DNA of 64,000 bases, taken from contig JBKBNP010000020.1 in NCBI GenBank assembly GCA_046295215.1, positions 1 through 64,000 of the forward strand, given 5' to 3'. This document shows, piece by piece, positions 39,494-48,855 of the stretch. The number at the start of each line of letters is the position of its first letter. The first letter of the stretch is position 1. The position numbers and the translations under genes were made by a program. This DNA comes from Szabonella sp046295215. Its GTDB lineage: Bacteria > Pseudomonadota > Alphaproteobacteria > Rhodobacterales > Rhodobacteraceae. The notes under the pieces were generated by a model. It saw only the letters and a program-made list of their open reading frames with translations, made no database searches and was not told the DNA's origin.

Positions 39494-40013
39494 GCCCCTG
39501 ATGTTCCTGCCGCCGGTGATTTTCGTGGGTCTGGCCGCCCTGTTCCTGCTGGGCATGAACCGCGACGACCCGGACGGCCTGCCCTCGGCCATGATCGGGC
39601 GCGAGGCGCCTGCCGTGCAGGTCACGGCGCTCGGGAATGGCGCGGCTTTCGACGATGCCACCCTGCGCGAACCCGGGGTGAAGCTGGTGAACTTCTGGGC
39701 AAGCTGGTGCGCGCCCTGCCGCGCGGAACATCCGCTGCTGGAGGAACTGGCGGCGGGCGGCATCCCCATCTATGGCGTCAACTACAAGGATGACCCGGCC
39801 AAGGCGCTCGGATTTCTGGAAGAACTGGGTGATCCTTTCGCCGCCATCGGGGCCGATAGCGGGCGCATGGCGTTGAACTGGGGCGTCTATGGCGTGCCGG
39901 AAACCTATGTGATTGACGGCAAGGGCCGGATCGTGCTGCGCTTTGCCGGGCCGATCACGCGGGCCGAACTGGAGCGCACCCTGCGCCCCGCGATCGAGGC
40001 TGCAGGGCAATAG
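39486..40013 (+). CDS. ccmG: Thiol:disulfide interchange protein CcmG/DsbE
   Basis: A 175-residue periplasmic thioredoxin-fold reductase, held by an N-terminal membrane helix (LMFLPPVIFVGLAALFLLG). The redox motif is WCAPC with Cys75 and Cys78, and the conserved GVPETYVID loop with cis-Pro follows. It reduces the apocytochrome c thiols before heme attachment. Last gene of the ccmABCDG operon. Confidence 0.95.
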   Translation: MAKPLMFLPPVIFVGLAALFLLGMNRDDPDGLPSAMIGREAPAVQVTALGNGAAFDDATLREPGVKLVNFWASWCAPCRAEHPLLEELAAGGIPIYGVNYKDDPAKALGFLEELGDPFAAIGADSGRMALNWGVYGVPETYVIDGKGRIVLRFAGPITRAELERTLRPAIEAAGQ

Positions 40014-40021
40014 ACCCCGGC

Positions 40022-40168
40022 TCAACTGGCCGATTGCAAGATCATGAGCATCGACAGCCCGATCAGCGCCTCGGCCCAGGGCAAGGAGGGCGCGACGCGA
40101 AACCTTGGCCTTGCGCGTGTCAGGCGGTTGTCGATTTCGGACTGTCGGGCGAGGGCGGGAAAGCGCAT
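40022..40168 (-). CDS. Small single-helix membrane protein
   Basis: A 48-residue frame below usual size limits but with a good ribosome site (GGAGG, six bases before the ATG). It starts MRFPALARQSEIDNRLTRA, a basic cytosolic part, and ends with one hydrophobic helix (WAEALIGLSMLMILQSAS). It converges with ccmG, with eight bases between stops. I believe it is real because of ribosome site, topology and tight fit, but no family is recognised. Confidence 0.5.
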   Translation of the reverse strand: MRFPALARQSEIDNRLTRARPRFRVAPSLPWAEALIGLSMLMILQSAS

Positions 40169-40267
40169 GGAAGCCTCCGGTGGGGGTGAACACCGTAAGC
40201 CTACAAAGCGGAACTTAACGGGAACATAACGGTAAAGGGCGATAAGCGCCTCCCGGTCCGGCCGGTT

Positions 40268-42406
40268 TCAGGCCCCGGCCTTGCGGTCCAGCCTGCGGGC
40301 GTGCAGCACGGGTTCGGTATAGCCCGAAGGCTGCGCGCGCCCCTTGAACACGAGGTCACAGGCGGCATGGAAGGCCGGACCGTCGAAGCCCGGGGCCATC
40401 GCGCGATAGGCCGGGTCGTCCGCGTTCTGCCGGTCCACCACTTCGGCCATCTTGCGCATCCCGGCCATGACCTGATCCGCGCTGACCACGCCATGATGCA
40501 GCCAGTTGGCCAGCGCCTGCGCCGAAATCCGGCAGGTTGCGCGGTCCTCCATCAACCCGACATCATGTATGTCGGGCACCTTGGAACAGCCGATGCCCTG
40601 ATCGACCCAGCGCACGACATAGCCGAGGATGCCCTGGGCGTTGTTCTCGATCTCTGCGGTTATTTCCGCCTCCGACCAGTTCCGGCCCTCGGCCAGCGGG
40701 ATGGTCAGCAACTGGTCCAGCGTGGCGCGCGGCCCGCCTTCGGCCAGCGCCGCCTGCACCGCCGCCACATTGACGCGGTGGTAATGCGTGGCATGAAGAA
40801 TCGCGGCGGTGGGCGAGGGCACCCAGGCGCAATTCGCGCCCGCCTTCGGATGCGCGATCTTCTGGTCCAGCATGTCGGCCATCAGGTCCGGGGCCGCCCA
40901 CATTCCCTTGCCGATCTGCGCGCGTCCGCGCAACCCGCAGGCCAGACCGATGTCGACATTGCGCGCCTCATAGGCGGCGATCCAGGCGGCATTCTTCATG
41001 TCGCCCTTGCGCAGCATCGGGCCCGCCTCCATCGAACTGTGGATCTCGTCCCCGGTGCGGTCCAGAAAGCCGGTATTGATGAAGGCGACGCGATGGCGGG
41101 CGGCGCGGATACATTCCTTGAGGTTGGCGGAGGTGCGGCGTTCCTCGTCCATGATGCCCAGTTTCACGGTATATTGCGGCAGGCCCAGCGTTTCCTCCAC
41201 GGCCCCGAACAGCCGGTCGGTCAGCGCCACTTCGGCGGGGCCGTGCATCTTGGGCTTGACCACATAGACCGAGCCATGGGCCGAATTGCGCAGACCGTCC
41301 GTTTTGGCCAGATCATGCATCGCGCAGAGCGTGGTGACGAAGGCATCCATAATCCCCTCGCCAATCTCGCGCCCCTGCGTATCGAGGATCGCGGGGTTGG
41401 TCATCAGATGGCCCACATTGCGCACCAGCATCAGCGCGCGGCCCTTGAGCGTCAGCGCGCCACCGTCAGGGGCGGTGAAACCTGCATCGGGGGCCAGTTC
41501 GCGGGTGGTCGTTTTGCCGCCCTTGGTGATGTCCTCGCGCAGCGTGCCTTTCATCAGGCCCAGCCAGTTGGAATAGGCCAGCACCTTGTCCTCGGCATCG
41601 ACGGCGGCGACCGAATCCTCGCAATCCATGATCGCGGAAAGGGCGGATTCGAGCCGGATGTCGGCAAGATGGGCGGGGTCGGTCCGGCCGATCACATGGT
41701 CGGCGTCAACTTCAAGAATGATGTGCAACCCGTTGTTTTTCAGCAATATCGCAGTGGGGGTGGCGGGTTCGCCACGATAGCCCGCGAATTGGGCCGCATC
41801 TTTGAGCGCGGGCAGCAGCACGCCGTCCACCACAGAATAGCCGGTCGCGCCGGCATGGCTGCCGGTGGCCAGCGGCGCGACCTCATCGAGGAAGGCCCGG
41901 CCCCAGGCCACGACCCGCGCGCCCCGGTCGGCATCGAATCCGCCCTTGGGCGGCAGATCGCCAAGCGCATCGGTGCCATAAAGCGCGTCATAAAGGCTGC
42001 CCCAGCGGGCATTCGCGGCATTGAGCGCATAGCGCGCGTTCATCACCGGCACCACGAGCTGCGGCCCGGCGATGGTGGCGATTTCGGGGTCGACATGCGT
42101 GGTTTCGATGGTGAAATCCGGTCCCTCGGGTTCCAGATAGCCGATCTCGGTCAGAAATGCGCGGTAGGCGGCGGGATCATGCGGCCTGCCGCGCCGGTCG
42201 CGGTGCCGGGCGTCGATCCGGGCCTGAAGATCGGCGCGCACCGCCAGCAGGGCGCGGTTCTGCGCGCCAAGTTCCGCGACAGCGGCGACCAGCCCGTCCC
42301 AGAAGGCTTGCGGGGCGACGCCGGTGCCGGGCAGGGCCTCGGCTTCCACGAAGGCGGCAAGGATCGGATCAACCGACAGCCCGGACCGTTTCACCATCGC
42401 CGCCAT
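40268..42406 (-). CDS. glcB: Malate synthase G
   Basis: A 712-residue malate synthase of the G form, condensing glyoxylate with acetyl-CoA in the glyoxylate cycle. The N-terminal part starts GLSVDPILAAFVEAEALPGTG; the core has the metal-binding MDCEDSVAAVDAEDK and the catalytic Asp region near the C-terminus (VGLMEDRATCRIS). The start at 42406 is chosen because GGAGG lies seven bases before it and because it gives the family N-terminus; ATGs five codons upstream and three downstream are possible. It stands alone, with no isocitrate lyase nearby. Confidence 0.95.
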   Translation of the reverse strand: MAAMVKRSGLSVDPILAAFVEAEALPGTGVAPQAFWDGLVAAVAELGAQNRALLAVRADLQARIDARHRDRRGRPHDPAAYRAFLTEIGYLEPEGPDFTIETTHVDPEIATIAGPQLVVPVMNARYALNAANARWGSLYDALYGTDALGDLPPKGGFDADRGARVVAWGRAFLDEVAPLATGSHAGATGYSVVDGVLLPALKDAAQFAGYRGEPATPTAILLKNNGLHIILEVDADHVIGRTDPAHLADIRLESALSAIMDCEDSVAAVDAEDKVLAYSNWLGLMKGTLREDITKGGKTTTRELAPDAGFTAPDGGALTLKGRALMLVRNVGHLMTNPAILDTQGREIGEGIMDAFVTTLCAMHDLAKTDGLRNSAHGSVYVVKPKMHGPAEVALTDRLFGAVEETLGLPQYTVKLGIMDEERRTSANLKECIRAARHRVAFINTGFLDRTGDEIHSSMEAGPMLRKGDMKNAAWIAAYEARNVDIGLACGLRGRAQIGKGMWAAPDLMADMLDQKIAHPKAGANCAWVPSPTAAILHATHYHRVNVAAVQAALAEGGPRATLDQLLTIPLAEGRNWSEAEITAEIENNAQGILGYVVRWVDQGIGCSKVPDIHDVGLMEDRATCRISAQALANWLHHGVVSADQVMAGMRKMAEVVDRQNADDPAYRAMAPGFDGPAFHAACDLVFKGRAQPSGYTEPVLHARRLDRKAGA

Positions 42407-42561
42407 CCGCGAACCCTCCATCTGCGCCCGCCATGCGGGACCTTCATTGTATGCGATGGTGTGCAGATAGTCGGATTGGTCAGAAGATACAACCAATTCC
42501 GGGCTCGGGATTTCTGCAGAACGGCAGAGGCACCTGTTCGCAGGTCCACATAAACCGGGGG

Positions 42562-42744
42562 TCAGCCGGGCTTGGTGCCGGGATCGTCTTTTTGCCCGCC
42601 TTTTCCCCGCGCACCCCGGCAGCGGTCCGAACAGTAGCGGACCTCGTCCCAGACCTTCGCCCATTTGCGCCGCCAGGCGAAGGGGCGGCCACAGGTCGCG
42701 CAGGTCTTATGCGGCAGGTCGGCCTTTTTGATCCGGCGTGCCAT
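42562..42744 (-). CDS. DUF2256 small cysteine-rich protein
   Basis: A 60-residue protein with CATCGRPFAWRRKW and YCSDRCR, the four-Cys zinc-ribbon-like plan of DUF2256. It begins one base after the photolyase stop codon (TAAATG on the minus strand), so the two are one transcript. The function of DUF2256 is unknown; the exact coupling here suggests a role linked to the photolyase, such as nucleic acid binding. Confidence 0.88.
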   Translation of the reverse strand: MARRIKKADLPHKTCATCGRPFAWRRKWAKVWDEVRYCSDRCRGARGKGGQKDDPGTKPG

Positions 42745-42745
42745 T

Positions 42746-44275
42746 TTACAGATCCAGCATCATCTGGCCGGGCGAAACCGGTTCTGTCCGGGTGCGGCGC
42801 GCGGTGCGGGGCGCGCGGTCATTGACGAAACGCGCATCGGCGCGGCTGGCGTGGCGCTCTGCGATGGTGCTGGCCTCGGCGCGGTATCCGCCTGCGCGGC
42901 GCAGGCCCGCAATCGCCTCGCGCGCGGCGCGGGCGGCGGCCTCGGGATCGACCAGCGGTTCGGGATAGGCACGCCCCAGCACGCGCCCCGCCCCGGTCCA
43001 GCGCCATGGCGCTTGCAGGAAAGTGTCTGGCACCCCGGTCAGTTCCGGCAGCCAGCGCCGGGTGAAGCTGCCGGAAGCGTCCTGATCCAGCCCCTGTTTC
43101 ACCGGGTTGTAGATGCGCGGGATGTTGATGCCGGTCACGCCGGACTGCATCTGGATCTGCGGCCAATGGATTCCGGGTTCATAATCGGTGAAGCGGCGCG
43201 CCAGCACATGCCCCACCGCCCGCCAGTCGAGCCAGAGGTGATAGGTCGCAAAGCTCGTGACCATGGCGCGCGCCCGGAAATTGAGCCAGCCCCCTGCCGC
43301 AAGATAGCGCATGCAGGCATCCACAAAGGGAAATCCCGTTTCGCCCGCCGCGAACATTGCAAGGCGCTGCGCATCCGGCTCCCTTGGGCGCAGGCCGTCG
43401 GCGGCGCGGTGCAGCGCGCGCGTCTCCATGTCGGGCGCATCCTCCAGCTTCTGCATGAAATGGTCGCGCCAGGCGAGGCGGCTTTCAAACGACCGCAGGC
43501 TGCCCGCCCAGCCATCTCCGGGCTGCTGGGCGGCGCGCATGGCACCTGCCTGCACGACTTCGCGCAGGGACAGGGTGCCAAAGGCGATATGCGGGGAGAG
43601 GCGCGAACAGGCACGCTCGGCGGTCAGGGGCGAGGACATTTCCCGCCGGTAATGCCGCCCCCGGCTGTTCAGGAACCCTTCCAGCAGCAAGAGGCCCTGC
43701 GCGCGCCCGCCTGCCTGTCGGCGCGGGCAGGGATCATCCGGCAGGCCGAGACTGCGGGCCGTGCCCATGGGACCGGGTTCCACGCCCGCCACCGCGTTGA
43801 TGGATGCGGGGGCGGGAAGGACGGGCGCTGCCATGAACGCATCGCGCCGCCCGGCCCAGCCATTGCGGGATGCCAGTCGCCGCACCACGCCGGATTGCGG
43901 CACCTCCCGCCAGTCGATCCCCGCCGCGCGGGCCATTGCGGCCACCCGTCGGTCGCGGTTGAAGGTCCAGAGGTTTCCGGTTTCCTCATGGCTGACAATT
44001 GTCGTGATCCGGTGTTGTCGGCAGAGCCGCGCCAGAACCTCCTCCGCCCGCCCGGAGCGCAGCACCAGCGGCGCGCCCCGGAGGCCGAGTGCCGCGCGAA
44101 GGTCGATCAGCGATTCGCAGATGAAGGCCCATTGCCGGGCCGACTGGTCGGGCAGGGCCCAGAGCTCCGGTTCCACGATATAGAGCGGAAGCACCGCCCC
44201 CAGCCCGCAGGCCAGATGCAGGGCGGGGTGATCCTCGACGCGCAGATCCCGCTTGAACCAGAGAAGAACATTCAT
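42746..44275 (-). CDS. Cryptochrome/DNA photolyase family protein
   Basis: A 509-residue flavoprotein. The N-terminal Rossmann domain (LLWFKRDLRVEDHPAL) would bind an antenna pigment, the C-terminal helical domain FAD: LSPHIAFGTLSLREV, then RLAWRDHFMQKLED, then GETGFPFVDACMRYL, then YEPGIHWPQIQMQSGVTG. This is a CPD-photolyase or bacterial cryptochrome pattern; I cannot separate light-driven repair from signalling by eye. No iron-sulfur cysteine set as in the FeS-BCP group is apparent. DUF2256 follows directly. Confidence 0.9.
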   Translation of the reverse strand: MNVLLWFKRDLRVEDHPALHLACGLGAVLPLYIVEPELWALPDQSARQWAFICESLIDLRAALGLRGAPLVLRSGRAEEVLARLCRQHRITTIVSHEETGNLWTFNRDRRVAAMARAAGIDWREVPQSGVVRRLASRNGWAGRRDAFMAAPVLPAPASINAVAGVEPGPMGTARSLGLPDDPCPRRQAGGRAQGLLLLEGFLNSRGRHYRREMSSPLTAERACSRLSPHIAFGTLSLREVVQAGAMRAAQQPGDGWAGSLRSFESRLAWRDHFMQKLEDAPDMETRALHRAADGLRPREPDAQRLAMFAAGETGFPFVDACMRYLAAGGWLNFRARAMVTSFATYHLWLDWRAVGHVLARRFTDYEPGIHWPQIQMQSGVTGINIPRIYNPVKQGLDQDASGSFTRRWLPELTGVPDTFLQAPWRWTGAGRVLGRAYPEPLVDPEAAARAAREAIAGLRRAGGYRAEASTIAERHASRADARFVNDRAPRTARRTRTEPVSPGQMMLDL

Positions 44276-44346
44276 GGAACATGATGTAGCAGAGCCCGCG
44301 CATCAGGCAAGCCCCGTTCCACAGTCCCGATCCTGACGCGGCAGCT

Positions 44347-44592
44347 TCAGTCAGCGGGCGGAGCCACCTGTTCCTCTGCCGCGGTCGCGGGAGCGGCGGA
44401 CGGATCGGCCATCGGTTCGGTCGTGGGCATGGAGGTTTCTGGCGGGGCGTCCTGAATGGTGTCCTGGCTCCCGCTATACCAGAAATAGCCCAAAGCAAGC
44501 AGCACAACGAAGGTGAGCCCTGCCGTGATGCCAACGAGCGGCCCCCGGTGGCGGCGTTGCTGGCGTTTGATGTTTGTTTGCGGGGCGGACAT
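44347..44592 (-). CDS. Small membrane-anchored Pro/Ala-rich protein
   Basis: An 81-residue protein: a basic N-terminus (NIKRQQRRHRG), one membrane helix at about residues 20-41 (VGITAGLTFVVLLALGYFWYSG), and a disordered acidic tail rich in Pro, Ala, Glu and Thr in the periplasm. The pattern is common in uncharacterised Rhodobacteraceae envelope proteins. Divergent from pepN. Confidence 0.75.
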   Translation of the reverse strand: MSAPQTNIKRQQRRHRGPLVGITAGLTFVVLLALGYFWYSGSQDTIQDAPPETSMPTTEPMADPSAAPATAAEEQVAPPAD

Positions 44593-44749
44593 GTGAATGA
44601 TCCTTCCTCTGTCGTGACAATTTGCGGCGGCTTTGTTCTACGCCTTGAGTGGTCAACGCCCCCGGAGGGCAGGCGGTTCCCTCCGCACCTGCCATACCAC
44701 CTTGCACCTGCCTTCCCGCGCCCTAGAGTGGCCAAAAAAGGAGGCCCCG

Positions 44750-47305
44750 ATGCAGGATCTGTCCCCAACCCCCGTTCGCCTTGCCGATTACCGCCCGTTT
44801 CCGTTCCGCATTGACCGGGTTGCGCTGCGCTTCCGGCTTGCGCCGCGCGGAACCGTGGTCACAGCGCGGCTGGAGATTGCGCCCGATCCGGGCGGGCAGG
44901 ATCTGCGGCTTGATGGGGAGGCGCTGCGCCTTGTCTCGCTCCGCCTCGACGGGCAGGCGCTTGACCTGCGGCCTGACGACCGGGGGCTGACGATCCCGGC
45001 CACGCTGCTGCCCGAAGGTGCCTTCACGCTAGAAACGGAGGTGGAGATCGACCCCGCCGACAACACGGCCCTTGAGGGGCTTTACATGTCGAACGGCATG
45101 TATTGCACGCAATGCGAGGCGGAAGGCTTCCGCAAGATCACCTTCTATCCCGACCGCCCCGATGTGATGGCGCGGTTCGACGTGGAAATTGACAGCGATC
45201 TGCCGGTGCTTCTGTCCAACGGCAACCCGGTTGCGCGGGGCAAATGGTCCGACCCATGGCCCAAGCCCGCCTATCTGTTTGCGCTGGTGGCGGGCGATCT
45301 GGTGGCCCATTCGGCACCCTTCACCACCGCCTCGGGGCGCAAGTTAGATCTCAACATCTGGGTTCGCAAGGGCGACGAGGACCGCTGCGCCTATGCGATG
45401 GACAGCCTGATCCGGTCGATGCTCTGGGATGAACAGGTCTATGGGCGCGAATATGACCTCGACGTGTTCAACATCGTTGCGGTTGACGATTTCAACATGG
45501 GCGCGATGGAGAACAAGGGGCTGAACATCTTCAACTCCAAATATGTCCTCGCCAGCCCCGAAACCGCCACCGATGACGATTTCGCGCGGATCGAGGCGAT
45601 CATCGCGCATGAATATTTCCACAACTGGACGGGCAACCGCATCACCTGCCGCGACTGGTTCCAGCTTTGCCTCAAGGAAGGGCTGACCGTGTTCCGCGAC
45701 CAGCAGTTTTCCGGCGACATGCGGTCCCATGCGGTGAAGCGGATTGAGGATGTGCTGACGCTGCGCGCGCGCCAGTTCCGCGAGGATGGCGGCCCGCTGG
45801 CCCATGCCGTGCGCCCCGACACCTATATCGAGATCAACAATTTCTACACCGCCACGATCTATGAAAAAGGCGCCGAGGTGATCGGGATGCTGCGCCGGCT
45901 GGTGGGGGAAGGTGGCTATAAACGTGCGCTGGACCTCTATTTTGACCGCCATGACGGCGATGCGGCGACGATCGAGGATTGGCTGCGTGTGTTCGAGGAC
46001 GCGACGGGGCGGGATCTGGCGCAATTCAGCCGCTGGTATTCCGAGGCAGGCACCCCGCGCGTGAAGGTGACGGATGACTTCAAGGACGGGCGCTATACCC
46101 TTCATCTGGAACAGATAAACCCGCCCACACCCGGCCAGCCCGACAAATCACCGAAGGTCATTCCCGTGGCGGTGGGCCTCTTGTCCCCCAACGGCGACGA
46201 GGTTGTGCCGACCCGCGTGCTCGAACTGACCGAAGCGCGGCAGAGCTTCACCTTCGACGGGCTTGGCGCGCGGCCCGTTGCGTCCATCCTGCGGGGATTT
46301 TCCGCGCCGGTGATCCTTGACCGCGAAGTCACTGCCGAGGAACGCGCCTTCCTGCTGGAATATGACACCGACCCTTTCAACAAATGGGAGGCAGGGCGCG
46401 CGCTGGCCAAGGATCTCTTGTCGCGGATGGTGACTGAAGGCGCCGCCCCGGGGCCCGACTGGCTGGGCGCGCTGGAGGCGGTGGCGGTGGATGGCAGCCT
46501 CGATCCGGCCTTCCGCGCGCTGGCGTTGCGCCTGCCCTCCGAGGATGACATGGCGCAGACCCTGCACGCGGCGGGCCATGTGCCGGACCCGGCGGCGATC
46601 CATGCCGCCCGCCGCCGGATGCAGGGCGCGATGGCCGAACAGCTTGGCCCGCGCCTGCCCGCGCTGTTGCGCGATCTGGCCGAACCGGGGCCTTTCAGCC
46701 CGGATGCCCGCGCGGCGGGGCGGCGGGCCTTGCGGATGGTGGCGCTGTCGCTGCAATCGCGGCTGGATGGGGGGGAGGCCGCGCGCGCGGCCTTTGCCGG
46801 GGCCAACAACATGACCGAGGAAACCGGCGCGCTGTCCTGCCTTCTGGACATCGGCGCGGGGCAAGAGGAACTGGCGCGTTTCGCCACCCGCTGGGGCCGC
46901 GACCGCAACGTGATGGACAAGTGGTTCACGCTGCAGATCCTGCACGCCGCCCCCGAGGCGACGGCCAGCGTGACCGAAGGCCTGACGCGGCATCCTGATT
47001 TCGACCTCAGGAATCCCAACCGCTTCCGCGCGGTGATCGGGGCCTTGTCGGCCAATCATGCGGGGTTCCATGCGCAGGACGGCGCGTCCTACCGCTTGCT
47101 CGCGGATTGGCTGATCCGGCTGGATCCGCTGAACCCGCAGACGGCGGCGCGGATGTCCACGGCCTTTGACAGCTGGTCGCGCTATGATGCCGACCGGCAG
47201 GGCATGATGCGCGCCGAGCTTGCGCGCATCCGCGCGCAGCCCGGGCTGTCGCGCGATCTGGGGGAAATGACGGAACGGATGCTGGGGGGCGAAAGCGATG
47301 CGTAA
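44750..47305 (+). CDS. pepN: Aminopeptidase N
   Basis: An 851-residue M1 zinc aminopeptidase. The substrate-binding motif GAMENKG lies at about residue 250, the zinc motif HEYFHNW and the third ligand Glu in LKEGLTVFRDQ follow, with the C-terminal helical domains of the E. coli PepN type. Start at 44750 follows GGAGG. Its 3' end overlaps the SDR gene by eight bases. Confidence 0.95.
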   Translation: MQDLSPTPVRLADYRPFPFRIDRVALRFRLAPRGTVVTARLEIAPDPGGQDLRLDGEALRLVSLRLDGQALDLRPDDRGLTIPATLLPEGAFTLETEVEIDPADNTALEGLYMSNGMYCTQCEAEGFRKITFYPDRPDVMARFDVEIDSDLPVLLSNGNPVARGKWSDPWPKPAYLFALVAGDLVAHSAPFTTASGRKLDLNIWVRKGDEDRCAYAMDSLIRSMLWDEQVYGREYDLDVFNIVAVDDFNMGAMENKGLNIFNSKYVLASPETATDDDFARIEAIIAHEYFHNWTGNRITCRDWFQLCLKEGLTVFRDQQFSGDMRSHAVKRIEDVLTLRARQFREDGGPLAHAVRPDTYIEINNFYTATIYEKGAEVIGMLRRLVGEGGYKRALDLYFDRHDGDAATIEDWLRVFEDATGRDLAQFSRWYSEAGTPRVKVTDDFKDGRYTLHLEQINPPTPGQPDKSPKVIPVAVGLLSPNGDEVVPTRVLELTEARQSFTFDGLGARPVASILRGFSAPVILDREVTAEERAFLLEYDTDPFNKWEAGRALAKDLLSRMVTEGAAPGPDWLGALEAVAVDGSLDPAFRALALRLPSEDDMAQTLHAAGHVPDPAAIHAARRRMQGAMAEQLGPRLPALLRDLAEPGPFSPDARAAGRRALRMVALSLQSRLDGGEAARAAFAGANNMTEETGALSCLLDIGAGQEELARFATRWGRDRNVMDKWFTLQILHAAPEATASVTEGLTRHPDFDLRNPNRFRAVIGALSANHAGFHAQDGASYRLLADWLIRLDPLNPQTAARMSTAFDSWSRYDADRQGMMRAELARIRAQPGLSRDLGEMTERMLGGESDA

Positions 47306-48044
47306 GACGGTTCTGGTGACAGGGGCTTCGGCGGGGATCGGGGCGGCGACGGCGCGGCTCGCGGCGCGCGATGGCTGGGATGTGGCGATCCATTACCGCG
47401 CCGACCGCGAGGGGGCGGAACTGACCGCGAAAGCCTGCGAACAGTCGGGGGCGAAAAGCGCGCTTTTGCAGGCCGACATGGAACAACCCGGACAGGTGGC
47501 GGCGCTGTTTACGGCCTTCGACGCGGCCTTTCCCCGCCTCGACGCGCTGGTCAACAACGCGGGCACCGTGGATCTGCCCGCGCGGGTGGAGGAAATGGAT
47601 CTCGAACGGCTCACCCGCACCTTCGCGGTCAACACCATCTCGCCCATGCTGGCGGCGGCCGAGGCGGTGCGCCGCATGTCCACGGCACGCGGCGGGGTGG
47701 GGGGCGTGATCGTCAATGTCACCTCGATTGCCGCGCGGATGGGCAGTGCGAATGAATATGTCGATTATGCCGCTGCCAAGGGCGCGATGGACAGTTTCAC
47801 CAAGGGCCTGTCGAACGAGGTGGCGCAGCAGGGCATCCGCGTGGTGGCACTGCGCCCGGGCATCACCGACACCGGCATCCATGCGCGCGGCGGCCAGCCC
47901 GACCGGGCCGAACGCCTGCAACACCTGATCCCGATGGCGCGCCCCGGCACGCCCGATGAACTGGGCGAGAGCATCGTTTTCCTGATCTCGGACAAGGCCA
48001 GCTACATCACCGGCACCACGCTGGATGTGTCGGGCGGGCGATAG
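47298..48044 (+). CDS. Short-chain dehydrogenase/reductase
   Basis: A 248-residue classical SDR: TGASAGIGAAT cofactor loop, NNAG, catalytic Ser in VTSIAARMG and the intact Tyr-x3-Lys in YAAAKGAMD, then ITGTTLDVSGG at the end. Unlike the SDR at 19543 all catalytic residues are present. It overlaps the end of pepN, so probably shares its transcript; the substrate cannot be told. Confidence 0.92.
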   Translation: MRKTVLVTGASAGIGAATARLAARDGWDVAIHYRADREGAELTAKACEQSGAKSALLQADMEQPGQVAALFTAFDAAFPRLDALVNNAGTVDLPARVEEMDLERLTRTFAVNTISPMLAAAEAVRRMSTARGGVGGVIVNVTSIAARMGSANEYVDYAAAKGAMDSFTKGLSNEVAQQGIRVVALRPGITDTGIHARGGQPDRAERLQHLIPMARPGTPDELGESIVFLISDKASYITGTTLDVSGGR

Positions 48045-48154
48045 TCGGGATTTGTTTTGATCCGGCGTCCGAAAACGGCGTGACCTGTCGCAATCGGTGC
48101 GGAAGGCATTGCGCGGCTGCGTAATCTCCGGCGATCTTCTGCCGGAGTTTTCCC

Positions 48155-48760
48155 ATGCCGCAATCTGCCGCCGACCGTGCCCTTTCTGAATTGCTCGCAG
48201 CCTTCCAGCAGCTTTATGCCAATGACGGCAGCGAGGCGGGCCTGTTGACCGCGCAGGAAATCGGCCGGGTTCTGACCTCGGGCGCGCGGCCCGGGCCCGG
48301 GGCGGATCCGACGGGCGGTGCCTGGACCAATGCCTTTGCCCAGCCGGGGGCGCTTCTGGAGGATCTGATGTGCGCCGCCACCCCGGTCATCCCCTGGGTC
48401 CATGCCGGGCTGGATGATGGCAAGATCCCGGCAGAGGCCGCGCGCCGGATGCTGACCGCCGAGTTGATCGGGCCGGACGGGCCGCTTTACAGCGACCGGG
48501 TCCGGCTGGGCCTGTTCTGGCAGGATGCCGGCGTCAGCTATCCCGCCCGCAGCCATGCGGCCGAGGAATGTTACATCCTGCTGGCGGGGCAGGGCGGCTG
48601 GAGCCTCGATCACGCCCCCATGGCGACCCGGACCCCGGGGGAGGTGATTTTCCATCCCTCCCTTGCGCCCCATGCCTCGCAGACCCTTGACCATCCGATG
48701 CTCGCGGTCTGGCGCTGGACGGGAGATATCGGCTGGGACAGCTATCGCTGCACCGGATAG
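48155..48760 (+). CDS. DMSP-lyase-like cupin (DddQ/DddL group)
   Basis: A 201-residue cupin resembling the Ddd DMSP lyases, which cleave dimethylsulfoniopropionate to DMS and acrylate. The metal/catalytic set appears as His134, Glu138 and Tyr140 (SHAAEECY) with His173 (LAPHASQT), matching the H-E-Y-H set described for DddQ, with an almost constant numbering shift. The N-terminal helical part and the late MLAVWRWTGD segment also fit. The position before His134 is Arg132, where some relatives have His. Activity on DMSP is not certain; the DMSP-lyase-like superfamily includes other activities. Confidence 0.7.
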   Translation: MPQSAADRALSELLAAFQQLYANDGSEAGLLTAQEIGRVLTSGARPGPGADPTGGAWTNAFAQPGALLEDLMCAATPVIPWVHAGLDDGKIPAEAARRMLTAELIGPDGPLYSDRVRLGLFWQDAGVSYPARSHAAEECYILLAGQGGWSLDHAPMATRTPGEVIFHPSLAPHASQTLDHPMLAVWRWTGDIGWDSYRCTG

Positions 48761-48855
48761 CGGGGGCACTCTGCCCGGAGTTAAAAAACGGTCTGGGCAA
48801 TGACCGGCATCCGCGCTAGCGATGCCCTTGTGGTTTTTGTTTGCGAGGTTTGCCC

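Noticed and set aside
40301..42553. 750-codon plus-strand frame opposite malate synthase
   Set aside because: Antisense shadow of glcB; no recognisable protein and no ribosome site.
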